Shown here one piece after another: positions 23,401 through 37,597 of a stretch of 64,000 nt of DNA (its first letter is position 1; each line of letters starts with the position of its first letter). The stretch is from positions 56,647,564 to 56,711,563 of the forward strand of contig JARZZO010000010.1 of assembly GCA_030544215.1 (NCBI GenBank), read 5' to 3'. A program made the position numbers and the translations under genes. The notes under the pieces are model-generated. The model did not search any database. It was not told the DNA's origin and worked only from the letters and a program-made list of their open reading frames with translations. This DNA comes from Zantedeschia hybrid cultivar. Its lineage: Eukaryota; Streptophyta; Magnoliopsida; Alismatales; Araceae.

Positions 23401-26400
23401 CTATATTCCCAAGGGAAACAGTGGAAGAATTAAAAACCCTGACAGTCCGTCACAAAGATGGGCGGTGCATCATATTCTATAAGGGAGATCTCGTGCCAGA
23501 GAATCCTCCCGAAGACGGTTTTGGACATAAAAATGTCCGGCCGAAAGTTGAAGAAGTAGTCCAAGAAATGGACGATATGCCTCGATACATAAAACAGATG
23601 TGCAAGCATCAAAACATCCCGGAAAGGCAAAGTGCACCCAGAAACAAATTCTTTCGAGAATTATGGTATCCTGCATAAGCCAGGGGGCAATCATCATCCA
23701 ATCAAGATAGAAGAGGCCTCGGGTATAGGCGATGCCATGGGTCTCCTACCCTATATACAGTTCATATGGTGAGTCTACCATCAGGGGTAGAAGAACCAAC
23801 TGGTCATATCAGGCTTAACAGTTCGGGAGATGAAAATGAAGAAATCCCTCTAACTGTCGAGATAGCCCCAATTGAGGCAAACTCTATTTGTGGAGGGGAG
23901 CAATGTCCGGCAAGGCCTTCCCGAAACACAAATGAAGATCATGACGTCAATATGGAAGAGTAAAAAGGACCTTCGGGAACTGCTGATGCAACCTCCCAAG
24001 GCCCGCATGAAAATGCAGACGAATGGCATGAAGCCTACTCAGCCAATATAGATGAAGATGAGGACTCCATTGATTTTCAGCCAGCTCCTCGTGAGATAGA
24101 GGATGGAGGACAAGCCACCGTTGACGAACTGGTAGAGATTAATCTCGGCAAACCAGAATACCCTCGTCCGGTTTTCCTCAGTGCCCTCCTGAGCGATAAG
24201 GAAAGACAGGCGTACACCGAACTCTTGATAGAGTTCAAAGATTGTTTCGCCTGAAATTATAAAGAAATGTCTGGCATGGACCCTTCAGTGGCAGAGCATG
24301 AATTATCAATTCTCCCTGAAGTCAAGCCGATAAAACAAACTCATAGGCGAATGCGCCCTGAGTTAGAAATCATGGTGAATGCCGAAGTTGACAAGATGCG
24401 AGAAGTTGACTTCATCGAAGAATGTATATACCCAATATGGCTGGCAAATATTGTGCCGGTGAAGAAAAAGAATGGCCAGATCCGAGTCTGCATTGACTTT
24501 CGCGACCTAAATAAGGCATGTCCGAAAGATGACTTTCCATTGCCGATAACCGAGACTATGGTGCATGTCACCACAGGATATGAAGCCTTGTCTTTCATGG
24601 ACGGGTCATCGGGCTATAATCAGATTAGAATGGCCCTCAAAGATAAAAATCATGCAGCCTTTCGTACTCCGAAAGGAATATTTAATTACAAAAGGATGTC
24701 CTTCGGTCTGAAAAATGTCGGTGCTACCTACCAAAGGGCCATGACCAAGATATTTGACGAAATGCTGCATAATTTGGTTGAATGCTATGTTGATGACCTC
24801 GTCGTAAAATCTGCAAAGAAAGACGACCATCTCGGGGACTTGTGCAAAGTCTTCGAAAGGCTTCGTCAATATCAACTCAAAATGAATCCCATTAAGTGCA
24901 CTTTTGGCGTCTCTAGTGGGAAATTTTTGGGCTTCATAGTCAGATATAGGGGAATCGAGATCGACCCCGACAAAATCAAGGCAATTAGGGAACTACCTCC
25001 TCCCAAGACTCTAACTGAGCTTAGATCCTTGCAAAGCAGACTAGCTTATATCAGGAGATTTATCTCCAATCTATCCGGAAGGTGCAGGCCCTTCTCAAAA
25101 TTAACAAAGAAAGGAGCCCCATCTATTTGGGACGAAGAATGCCAAAAGGCACTTGATGATATAAAAGAATATCTCCTCAAGCCGCCAGTACTGGGGGCAC
25201 CTATAAAGGGTAAACCACTCATACTCTATATCGCAGCCTTGGATGCTTCTTTGGGAGCTTTATTGACACAAAAAAATGAGGATGGAAAAGAGCAGCCGCT
25301 CTATTACCTCAGCAGGATGTTGGTAGGTCCTGAACACCGATATACTCCAACAGAGAAGATGTGCTTAGCACTTATATTCGCCACAAAGAAGTTGAGGCAT
25401 TATTTGCTGGCACACGAAATCAAACTAGTATCGCGGTTTGATCCGCTAAAATTCCTGCTTCGCCAACCTGTGTTGTCTGGGAGGCTAGGAAAATGGGCAT
25501 TACTCCTCATGGAGTTTGATATTACTTTTGTCCCTCAAAGGGCAATAAAAGGACAGGGTATGGCCGAATTTCTGATAGCACACTCGATTCCTAAAACTTC
25601 GCATCTGAATAATGAATTGCCTGATGAAGAAGTCTTGCCTGCACAGAAAATATTTGATGTGCAGCAGGCAGAAGTAAAAACATGGCAGCTATATTTCGAT
25701 GGGGCTTCGAGAACCATTATACAGCCGGATGGCACATCAACCACAAAAGCATGAGCTGACTTGGTCCTAGTCACTCCAGAAGGAGGGATATTGCATCACT
25801 CATGTGCCCTGATGGAATCCCTAACAAATAATGAGGCGGAATACGAAGCTCTAATTGTAGGGCTGGAAATTGCCTTAGAAGTAGGCGTCAGATGCATCCA
25901 GGTATATGGAGATTCCATGTTGGTCATCCGACAAATTCTCGGCATATTCGAGGTCAGAAAAACCGAATTAATAGCTTACCATGCGGCGGCTGTCCGGCTT
26001 AGCGAGAAGTTTTATATCTTCACAATAGAACATGTCAGAAGAGGCCAGAATGCCCAGGCCGATGCATTAGCTAAATTAGCTGCAGCGCTGAAATTACCTC
26101 CTGAAGGAGAAGCTGAAATAGTAGTGAGGGATAGGAGACTCTTTCCCACCTCATTAAATGAAGAAGATGGTCTGACAGTGTTTGAGATCAATACGCCAGA
26201 AGACCATAATATCCAAGAAGAAGATGATTGGCGTGTTCCTATCATCAAAATAAAGAATGGCTGGCTCCCTGATAACAAGGCCGAAAGAATCCAGCTGCTG
26301 CGAAGAGCAACTTCATACCAGCTGATAGATGGTGTGCTATATCACCTTGTCCCTCAAAACAAAAATGCGGTTCTGCTCCGGTGTCTTTCCCCGAGAGAGT

Positions 26401-29400
26401 CCCGCAAAATAATGAAAGAAGTTCATGCCGGGATGTGTGGAGCTCATCAATCATGCACAAAAATGAAGATCAACATCAAAACTAAAGGCTTTTATTGGCC
26501 AACTATGTTCGCCAATTGCGAGAAAATGGCAAAAAGCTGTCCCCAATGCCAAGCCTATGGACCTATTCCTAGGCGACCCCCCAATCATCTGCACCCAACA
26601 ACCACGACATGGCCTTTCGCCCATTGGGGAATGGACGTTGTGGGTCCATTGACACCGTCATCTCGAGGGTGTAAATATATTCTTGCCACAACGGAATACT
26701 TTACTCGTTGAGCAGAAGCTATTCCTTTAAAAGAAGTGACCAGCGAGACGGTATCACGCTTCGTCAGGCATAATATCATATACCGGTTCGGGACTCCTAG
26801 CTGGATCACATCAGATAATGGTACGCCATTCAAAAATCAAACAATATATAAGATGGCGGCTAAATTTCATATAGACTGGAATGCATCTTCAGTATATTAT
26901 CCCCAAGCCAATGGGATGGCAGAAGCTTTCAATAAAACCCTGTGCAAACTTCTGGTGAAGATCAGTGGAGGACGAAAGCGGGATTGGGATGAAAAGATGC
27001 ATGAAGCATTATGGGCCTACCGCGCCGTCTATAAAACCGCAACGGGATGCTCCCCATACTCTTTAGTTTATAGAGCAGAAGTCGTAATCCCAATAAAGAT
27101 AGAACTCGCATCCTATAGGATCGCTCTGCATCATGGAGTGCATGAAGGCGACATGAGCGAGATTCAAAGACGCTATGAGGAGTTATCAGATCTCGAAGGC
27201 GAAAGATTGCAAGCATATCAACACCTGCAAATATACCAAGCCCGAATGTCTCGTGCATTCGAGAAATTGGTGAAAGAAAGAACCTTCAAAAAGGGAGATC
27301 TAGTAATGGTCAAGCATAAAGATGTCATGGCCTCTCGGCCTAAAAATAAATTCAAACCAAACTGGGTTGGACCATTCATAGTAAGCAGAGTCTACGAGGG
27401 CGGTGCTTATAGGCTGGTGGATGAAAAAGGAAATCTAGCCTTCCCACCGCTGAACGGCCGACATATGAAGTTGTATTACGCTCCGGTACATGATCAGCCC
27501 GAGCGACAGCAGCAACACAAATCGGTGCCGTAAAGCCCAATATATGTCTTGAAGACAAAAAATGATCCGGCAACCCGTCGGGGGATAACGCGCAAAAGGC
27601 CATTTGCGCCAAGAAAAGTCAATAATGCTCGTGCGCGAGCGCATAGGCTCATAAAGCCACATACTTGTTCCCCGGCGGGGGGAGGACTCTCTCGGCCTGC
27701 TAAAGGCAGAGATTGAGTTTTCCCACATCCTTACCTAAGGAGGATATCAGAGTCGCCAATGACGAATAAACCCTTGGTATCACACTAGTGGTACAATAAT
27801 GTCCCATCAAGGGCTACGACCGAGGCGATGATGACGATGTCCTCCCGACTCGGTAAGGAAGTGGAAAAACTTGTTCTTCTACTCGATGCAGTATGAGAGA
27901 GTAATCTCCATTCCTGCTATACCAAATGTAAATACATAGACATATTCTTGAGAGATGTCATATGATTGGGAGTGATTCACCTCAAAAGAAAAAAAATTCA
28001 TGTTCGCCTACGGAAGGCGTTAAATTCCGGAATCCGCCTCAGGGAGGCGATGTATCCTGAAAATTCTCCATACCCTGTCCCAAGGAGGCGTTATATCCTG
28101 AAAATTCCCATATTTCACCACAGGGAGGCGTTGTATCCTAAAATTCCATATTTCGCCTCAAGGAGGCATTGTATCCGGAAAATTTTCATATTCGCCCCAG
28201 GGAGGCATTGTATCTTGAAAATTTTCATATTCGCCCTAAGGAGGCATTGTATACTGAAAATTTTCATATTCGCCCCGAGGAGGCGTTGTATCCTAAGTTT
28301 TCCCTTGGCAGACACCAGTCCCACTGGCATGGCGCGAAGGGTTGGAAATTTCCCTATTGCTTCGAGGAGGCATTGTATCTTAAAGCTTTCTTATTCCCCC
28401 TTGGGAGGCGGTACGAAAAGCTTACTTGCATCCTTGGGAACGTTATATCCTAAAATTCTCCTCATATATCATAGTCCCATCGGCGTGCCCATATATTATA
28501 GTCCCATCGGCGTGCTATAACGGATCGAATCCGTCCCGAGGAGGCTTTATATCCTGAAATTCATATTCACCTACGGGAGGCTTTATATCCTGAAATTCAT
28601 ATTCGCCTACGGGCATGAGGCTTTATATCCTGAAATTCATATTTCGCCTACGAGAGGCTTTATATCCTGAAATTCATATTCGCCCACGGAAGGCTTTATA
28701 TCATGAAATTCATATTCGCCTACGGGAGGCTTTATATCCTGAAATTCATATTTCGCCCACGGGAGGCATTAGATCCTGAAATTCATATTTCTCACGGGAA
28801 GCATTTAATCTTGAAATTCATATTTCGCCCGCGAGGGGCGTTAAATCCCGAAAAAAATCTTTTATACACTCATTTCAAACCAAATTTTCATATTTCATAT
28901 TCCCCCAATTTTTGTTGGTCCAGTCATGGCATATATTTAACAGCAATTAGAGATCGTTCAAAAAAAAAAAGGGGGCTTAAAAAGCGAGGTGCCCCGACGG
29001 ACTTAATCATGTCTCATCTTCGACGAGATCGGTTAAGGGTAAAAAGGTCTTATACCCAGCTAAGGTGAAAACCCGAAAGCGCGCCTTACGCAGAATCGGG
29101 TAACCCCGCTGCATGAAAACCCGCAAGGGCGTGCAGGCAAAAATAAGAGGGGGATAATGTTGGTGAAAACCCGAGAGGGCGCTAACGTTAGTTTATAAAA
29201 TTAAAAAAAAAAGAGAGAAAAGAAGAAGGGAGAGCGATGGAAGATGGAGAAAAATAAACACTATTTGATCAAAGCTCTTTCTATTTAAATAGTCGCAAAG
29301 GAGGAGCCCGAGACAAGTCCTTGGGGTGACTCAAAAAAAAAAAAAAAAAAGGGCGTCAAAGTGAAGCAATATCAAAGACAAAAAGGAGGGAAGGATTCCC

Positions 29401-32400
29401 GAGAGCTAATCTTGAGCGAGATCCGGCGCCCGAACTACCAAAGCCTGCGAGGCATCTAACAGCAGGCGGAGGGCCTCAACTCTGTCGACCAATGCGTCTC
29501 GCTCTCGAGTAAGCTCGTTTAGGCGGCGGTCGAAAGTCGCCACTTGCTCGACGCCTTCCTCTAAGCCCTTCTCCAATTCTTCCAACTGTAACCGGAGGGC
29601 AAAGACTTGAGATCTCGCTTCGGCGATGCTTGAATTCAGTACCTCCATGTCCGCCCGAAGTTCAGAAACCTCCGCGGTCCGCACCGCGACATCCCTGAGA
29701 GCGAACTCTAACTCAATCCGCAATAAAGCTTGCTGGGCGGCATAGGCAGCGGAGTCATCCTGGTCTTCTCCCTCTGACAAACAAAAAGAGAAGAGAACTA
29801 TAAGGCCAAAAGTGAAAACGATAGTGTCGACAGATAATGTTGGCGATAAAATGAATGAATGAGAATATTATCTAGTTCCGCAATTTTCCCTGAGTCCGGA
29901 GAATTTACTTTTCCATCCTCTCTGGGAGAAGGAGGAAGAGGTTCAGTGTCTCCCGAACGACATGAAAAAGGAGAAGGCAGTAGCTTGATAGTGGAGCCAC
30001 TCCAGGTCGGCGAATCTACCCTCCGATCAGAGGCGAGTGGGCAAGTGACTTCAGGCTCACCCTCATCCTCGGAGAAGGCTAACAACTCAGTTAGGGTATA
30101 AGCCGGCTCCTCAATTATGGGCGTCCTGCGAGTCTCTCCCGAATAAGAAAGGAGGACAGTGTCCCTTGAATGAGCTGGGGAATCAAAACGCAAGTTTCTC
30201 CAAGCTGCAGAATAAAAATGGGGTTAATACCCAATAACAGTTGGCAAAAGAGAACGAGGAATAGGAAGCCTCGTACCTGCCAAGATATCAATGCTTTCGG
30301 AAGCTGGAATTTGGCTAAAGCGAATGGGGATCGACATTGCCCTGGCACGTGCCGCTGAAGCCACTAATCTTTCAATTCTCCCTAGGAGAAGCCCAGGGGC
30401 TGATTTGACCCCCTCCCGGCGTTCCCACCTCTAAGTGGACACGGGGACGATGTCTAGTCAAAGGATAAAAGGAGGGCAGCAAAAACAAAACATAGTCAGA
30501 AAACATGGGAATATAATATATGTGCAGCTCCGAGCATAAGAAAAAGAAAATAGGTCTACCAGGTGACGAAGCGGCAGGCTTTTCCTGGACGACCTCAATT
30601 TCTTTAGGCTCTCCCTCCACCAAGGTAGCTACAGGAGGAATAGCCGAATTGTCTTCCGAAGGAAGAGCAACGGAAGGGGAGGCAGTCGCCGCCGGCGTTG
30701 CTTCAACAACCTCTGCAAAAAGCTTGATATTGGCTACCAAAGGAAACAGAGTAGTTGGAAAGAAATGCCATAAGAATTAAAGCAGACATAACTTACCCTC
30801 AGGTGGAGGACTATCCACTGCAGGGGGAACTGTCGAATCCCCTACAAGATCCTTCATGAACGAAGAGCCTGAATGACTGGAGACTGATCGCATCAGTTCC
30901 TCAAAAGTAAAATCTATACGGGAAAAAGAATAAGAGGTCAGATCCTATGCAAGGCAAGAAGCAAAAGAGCTGCAATATGCCAGTAAAAAATACATATTAC
31001 CAAAACGGCCCTGGTCGTCCAAAAGCTCGTGATATAGCTGATCGACTAAAGGGACGTCCGATCGATAAGGCTCATAGTCGACCCAATTAAGGTCTCCTAG
31101 CTCTTCTTCGTTGCCTAAGGCAACATTAGTAGCTGCGTCCACGTTCTCCTGTAGAAAGCAAAGAAGAATGATTGAAATCGCAATCACTCCCAGCAAGGGA
31201 TAAAGAAGAACTTGCCAAAGAAATCTATATACCTCGACAATGGCCGGCAATGCCACCTGAGTTAGATCTTAAGCAAGAGGCTCGGGAACATAAGCCCCTG
31301 AAAAGTAGGAATAATGAAAGGTGAGAACCTCGTAAATATAGCAAAAGAGAAATGGATGCATATAAAAAAGAGGCGGCTGGTCAGTCCCACCTGTCGTGGG
31401 CGCGAGTTCACCAACAGCAGGCTCCATAGCGGTCTGAGACATGCTCTCGCGGACAAGCTCGCCTTCCTCTGTTATGAAAGAGTAAAAAAAAAAACAATAA
31501 AGAGCCATATTCCAAAGAGGAATTAATCCTCAAACGAAGAAAACCAACAAAATTGTTACCTATTGGCGAAGGTGGTCTCTGGATAGGCGCCGGATCCGGC
31601 GAAGGAGGAAGAGCCAGCCGGGGTCGAACTGATCGACATCATGTCTCTCCTTCAGCCGTCCGCTTCTTTCGGGCCGCTTGCTTTGCCGCAGTCACCAGGA
31701 GCTGCATCTCCGAAGGCGGGCCGGTGCTGGCGGAAGGCACTGTGGCCGTCGTGGCAGAAATATGAGGCTCTCCCTCAGAAATATGGCACGTAGAAGGTCC
31801 CCCAGGAGCCGCGGGCGATGGGGAGACGACATCTCTTACAAAACAAGGGAGAGAGTCGAATTAAGGCAAATGTGATGCATAAATACAATAAGAGATGTGA
31901 AAATATGGATACATGCTGCGGCAAAAGACCTCGGCGGTTCAGGGATAAGGGAGGCGAAAGACATCCCTAATTGGGTCGCCGCCTGCCCCATCACCCGCCA
32001 TACATCGCCAACAGTCTCGGCCCTCAATATCAAAAAGGCTTCGCGGCGAGGGGCGAAACAGGAAAGCATATGACTAAGATAGCGCAGCCAATCTCTGGCG
32101 GGGTCCCCGTTGAAGCTACCAACGGGCAGCCGGGCGTTATGCTCAAATCTCCTCGGAAGCTTGCAATCTGCCAAGAAATGATATGTCCATATATATCCCA
32201 AAGCGGCAAGCCTATAGAAGCCATCATCTTCGCCGCCCCTCTTCTTCTTTGCCTTTGGCACCCGCGGGCCAGCTCGGCCCTTATATGTGTGTCGGCCAAA
32301 CCCTTTAGCAGACTTAGCCTGGGAAGAACCCCGTGTCTGCTCAGGATCCGGCCTAAGCCGCAACTCTCTTTGGTTTTTATGCCACCAAGCAGCAAAAGAG

Positions 32401-35400
32401 ACGGTCATGCCCCCTTCGTGAGTAGGGAGAGGCACGGCCACTTGGCCGGATGTATTCTGATGCTGAAAGTAGTTCTACCATAATCGAGCAACGAGGTGAC
32501 TCTTTCGCTTCTGATATACTCGAGGCAGCTCGGTGAAAGCAAAGCTAGAGGGGATCATCTGATCATATCCAAAATTCCGCGCGAAGCGGTTTGGATAATA
32601 GGACTCCAAGATAACATCCCTGCCTTTCTTCAATACAAGCAAGCATGGGCGAGTACTCAGAGTCCACCCATCTAATACAGCGCCGTTGCAACCCATACAA
32701 CCCGTCCATGGGTCAAACCAAGCGCGATCAGTAGCTCCTCCTCTGTCAAAATATGGCCTGAAATTCCGCAAGGAGTGGTCGAAATCCAACTTCCGACAAG
32801 AGCCGAAAGGGATGAAACTCAGGGCGGAACGGGCATAAGAAAGCTGACCCGTCTCCTGGCTGGCTGGCTGGCTCGCCAGCCGAAGAACAGTAGGCAATGA
32901 TGAAGCCATCTCCCTGCCATGGGGAGAATAACCTAGAAGTAGGAGCCCTGCCCAGGCGCTAACATAATGGGTGGCCATAACCACCGAACAAGTACTTGGG
33001 GCAACCGAACTGCAAAGGGCCCCAAAGGAATGGTATATGCTGGCAAGTGCCGCTGGCGCAATAGCAAGGCGTGTCCCCACTGCAAGTCTTGAGGCCGCCA
33101 ATAAAACCTCGGGCCGCAAAGCTCTCTCGTCCCCATATGGGACAGCAAAAGTCACTAGCCAATAGGCTAGATAAGTAGCTACATAAGTTGTATCATCAAG
33201 GCCCCAGGGATTTTCAGATTGATGCTCCGGCGCAATAATGATACCTCGGCGAGGGATATCCCTATATGACAATATAGAAGGGACCCGTTCATCAAAGATG
33301 CTGGCAAAGCCTCAATGATAACGGAAGGACCCTCCAAAGAAGAATCTGACCCAAGTGGCTGGCGATACTTTGCCCGGACCAGAAGAACTCCCCCCAATGG
33401 AGGAGGAGGCAGTACGCTTTGCCTTGGACAAATCCCGCCATATCTTCAACAAGTATCTGTAACAATAAGGAGTAGTATAGTTCCCCGCGCTGTCAGTGGT
33501 GTTGCGGTGGAATTCATCTAATACTCCTTCATAGGGTTCTCCCACAATCGGCAAACCTGAAATCCGATGCAGGGACCAAAGATCAATGGCAGTCTCGCCC
33601 TCTGAAGTCGCGATAGTGTTGGTATCGCGAATATAACGTTCAGCAATTGCCTGGATGAAGCCATGATGGCAAGGATAGTCATATTGGGCCGCTGCAACGG
33701 CCTCATAAATACCGGCCCTGTCAAGAATCGGCCGATAATTCTTCAGAATATGCAGGAGCCATTCCGTAGCCCCTAGGCGAAAAATATGTGAGCTTCTGAT
33801 TTGAAGACGAACATCCCAGGGAGGGCGAACGCCCCGACATATATCTGATAGCAATATGCTGAAGTCAGAAGAATCATGAATGGAGCCTTCTTCTGCCTCA
33901 GTCAAAAATAACCCTTGCAGGTGCCGGGTAGCCTCATAAGGACGACTCCCTGCTTGCGTCCACATGGCCGGCTGATAGGTACTACTGACGTCATGGACCC
34001 GAAGAATAGCCCGGAGGGGCCCCACCTGCTCAGGAGTAGGAAATTCCCACAACCGATCAACGAAAAAAGGGAAAGCAGGATACGAGAAAGGGAGAAGTCC
34101 CTCCATATTGTCACGATCCAGTAAGATGGCACGCTCCAGATCGCGACGCTTTGCAGGAGATAATGGTCTCTCGACCCCATCTTCAATATGGATATATGAC
34201 TGGAGCAGCTCATATACGGAGGCATCTGAAGGAAGGTGCCGGGCTGTCTCGCCTCGCAAGAAATAATGGAACTCTCCATCCCTATAAATGCTCTCCCGCC
34301 ACTCGCCGCCAGGCATCCCGCCGCCGCCGGCCCGCCACCACCATCTTCTTCTCTCTCTCTCTCTCTTTCTCTCTCTTTCTCCCTCTTTCTCTCTCTTTCT
34401 CTTTGAGATCTCGACCGAAAGAAGGGGGTTTTCACCCCGTCATCGCCGGCCGGCCGTCCAGCAGCCACCGTTGTTGTCGCCGTCAACGTCGAATTTTGTT
34501 TCCGCATCCCGATTCGAGTTAAGGTATATTTCGATCTAAAATATTTTTTAAAATTCTCTAAAAATTAGAAATGATGTATCGTTATGTAGATCTATTAACA
34601 TTTAGCTTCAAAAAAAAATAACATGTTGATTAGACAAAATCCCCAAAATTAATCATAATTATGGGTTAAAAATTAGGACTTTTGTATGATTAGTGTAATT
34701 ACGGTTCAATTGAGTATGTCAAATACTGAATTGAACTTATTAGAACCTAATTGTACATATTTTTGCATTAGCGTTAATTTGTTAAAAATCTGTAAAAACC
34801 ACAGAAAATTCTTAAAAAATATCAAAACCTCTCATATGCCCAAAATACCCTCCAAACCTTAATAAGATGGGTAAAATTACCAAAATACCCTCAATATGAT
34901 AAAATAAATAAAAAATCTCAGAAAAAATATAAAAATAGACTTTAAGTCTAATAAACCCGATTTAAGGTAAAATTACCAAAATACCCCTATAACTCAAATA
35001 TATTTGAAATGATCCTAAAATACATTCTCAGGGTTTTCAAGTCTCCCTAAAATGTTAAAAAACCTAAAGTGACAATAATACCTCTATATCCTCCAACTTG
35101 GATAATTACAAAAATACCCTTATGGGTCTAAAATATTTGGAATCAATCCAGAATACTTGGAGTCAATCCAATATACTTGGAATTAATCCAGATAACTTGG
35201 AATTAATCCAGATAACTTGGAGTTGATCCAAAACCATATAAACTCATCTCAAACTTGGGTGAAGCCAAGGACTTAACCTAAAATACATCTTCATATGCAT
35301 GTGTTGCCTGTAGTAGTAGTGTTGCATGTTATAAGGGTATCATACGGACGGTTAATCAAGGGTTGTCGAGCAGTTGCTCGACGTAATTAACACTGACCGA

Positions 35401-37538
35401 GGTCAGTGGAGAGAGGTCGTATACTCGGATCTTCGCCTGATCCAAAGTCCCAGACTCCCTGAGGGCTAATCACAAGCTCTCATAGTCCAATAAATAAAAA
35501 TATATAAGACCGACCTATATTTCTCTAGATAAAAACAAAACGATATAGATTTTTAAATAATCCGATAGGAGAGACGTCTAGGTCAGGTCCCCGGATAATA
35601 GATTCCGAACAAACATCATATTCCAGAGATGGAATGGTACACCCTTAAGTCTGCACCAATGGGTAATGCCATCCTGTGCTGGAATGGTTCCGTCTTCAAC
35701 CTTCCATGGGGAGAAGAAAAGAGTCAGATTCTCTCCATGTCTTGACCTCTTTGAGCATGCCTCGGCCTTCTAGTTGGGAGAAGCAGCTTTGACTAAGAAT
35801 TACTGGTTACCAATCTCATGAATTGCCCACTCTTTCTCCTCTGGCCACCACCTTTGCAATGAAGAGAGCAGCACGTTCCTCAGCGACTCCCCTATGGTTA
35901 ACCCTGGAGGTTGTGCGGCAGTAACAGTTACTACCACGCTCTGCTCCAGAACACCTTTGGCTTCACCAACTTCTGGCTCCCAAGGAATTTCAACGGCTTC
36001 AAAACCATGCCTTCTACCCAGGTTACTGCCCGTCCCCTTCTCCTGTTTACCGTCCACTTGAATACCATGAACCTCCAACTTCTCCTTCAAAGCAATTGAG
36101 GCATCTGCTTGCCGACAGAGATTGGCTCGATGTCCCTTCGCCAGACAACGAATACAGACATCCCGCTGGACGGGGATCCTTGACTGGCTCTGGGATAGAG
36201 CCGGAGAAGACTTGCAAGGTCTCCTTCCTGTAACAGCAGCCCATCCCTCTTCTCCCCTCTCCTGGCTCTCCAATTTTCCATCCATGATAGTTCTCATGGT
36301 CTTTCCATGTTATGCCAGTTTCGTTACATATGATCTCTCTTTTTCAGCTAGGAAACTCCCATTCAAATTTGCAGACTACTGGTTTACTTTTTGACATGAT
36401 CATTGTTTGACCATTATTTCTCAAGGTCTTGCATACATTTTAGATGTTTTATCTATTTTCCTCCTATTTGCATTTTCTTTCTTTATGGTGTTTTATGAGA
36501 GAAAACATGTCACATTAAACAGCTAGGTGCTCGCTTAGGCATTTGAGGCTAAGGCAAATCTCTTGTCACCTTGATTGCCTCTCATCTTTAATTACATAGC
36601 TCTCAATGTGTTTGAGCAAATATCAAGGCAATATCCAAGGAAACAAGGTGCCCTGTCGTTGGACTTTCAAACACCACTTTTCTTACATCTTACTCTCAAA
36701 AAGGAAGATTGGAATACCACACAAGATCTGAAAGACTCTATTCTCAAAACAAATTTAAATGGAAATCATCATAAGGTTCTAGGTTTCCTGTTAGCTCATT
36801 AGCCCTATACTTTTACCTACAAAAGCATAAAACTGCAAGTTTGGGTTGGACACTCCATGTGTGCACAGGCCAGCCTAAGCTGACCCCTTCTCGTGTTGCG
36901 TAGAATTGACTGCTCAACCCTACAGCACCATCCCCACATTCCACCTCCTTCAAGGCACACCACCTCCACCATCTTATGCTAATGCCAAGACAATGACCGC
37001 ATCCTTCTTATGGTAAGTCACAAAGCCAAGCCCAGCAGTGAAGTTCAGTAACCACTTGTGAGATCATACCTTTTTTTAAAATGGGTAGTACCACAAATTG
37101 TATTAATTAAAAAGAAAGGAATCGACAAGTACAAGAGTAAAGCCTACAAAAGCCCTCCCATCCCCCACCCCCACAAAAGGATACCGAGTCAGTGAGCAAC
37201 CCTTTAGACCCTCACTAAAACAAAAAATGGAGGAGGCATGAAGCTGCACTTTACAAAAGGCTTTAGCACATTCCTTCACCCTGTCACAAACAAAAAGTCC
37301 AATTATCTTCAAGATCAAAGCTTCCCTTCTGAACATGCTGTGCCAGATCAGCTCATATCAGATTGGATCAGCCAAAAACCAGAACCAGATGATACTCAGG
37401 TTGCTGGGACCGGGATAGGTAGATTGATTGCAGCTAAAGACCAACTCTACCATGGCCTAAGTGGCCTCCAATGACTAGTGGGGTTTTAGGCGCAGCTTGG
37501 GGCTATAATTTGGGCATAGTCCCACCACAATCTCAAGC

Positions 37539-37597
<59 letters not shown>

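Larger units (their letters stand above)
11493..36392 (-). mobile_element. L1-type LINE split by a 23-kb insertion, 15-bp target duplication
   Basis: The 15-bp sequence gacatgatcattgtt occurs at 11478-11492 and again at 36393-36407. Immediately inside the left copy is a T-run (the LINE 3' tail on the minus strand) followed by ORF2 3' sequence. Inside the right copy is a LINE 5' region with ORF1. The two halves read on the same strand in the right order (ORF1 at the right, ORF2 end at the left), so I infer one original insertion. It was later split by the hAT/Tat block at about 12635-35611. The ORF1 C-terminus, endonuclease and RT are missing, so a deletion accompanied the later events. Confidence 0.75.

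Noticed and set aside
28000..28860. Short regular repeats that could suggest a CRISPR array
   Set aside because: Units are contiguous and diverging without unique spacers, and the genome is a plant; it is a minisatellite in a retrotransposon.
14859..35611. A simple single insertion of a complete Tat element with two equal LTRs
   Set aside because: The right LTR lacks its first 2.2 kb, a hAT leader copy lies in its place, and the flanking pentamers (gatca, aacat) differ.
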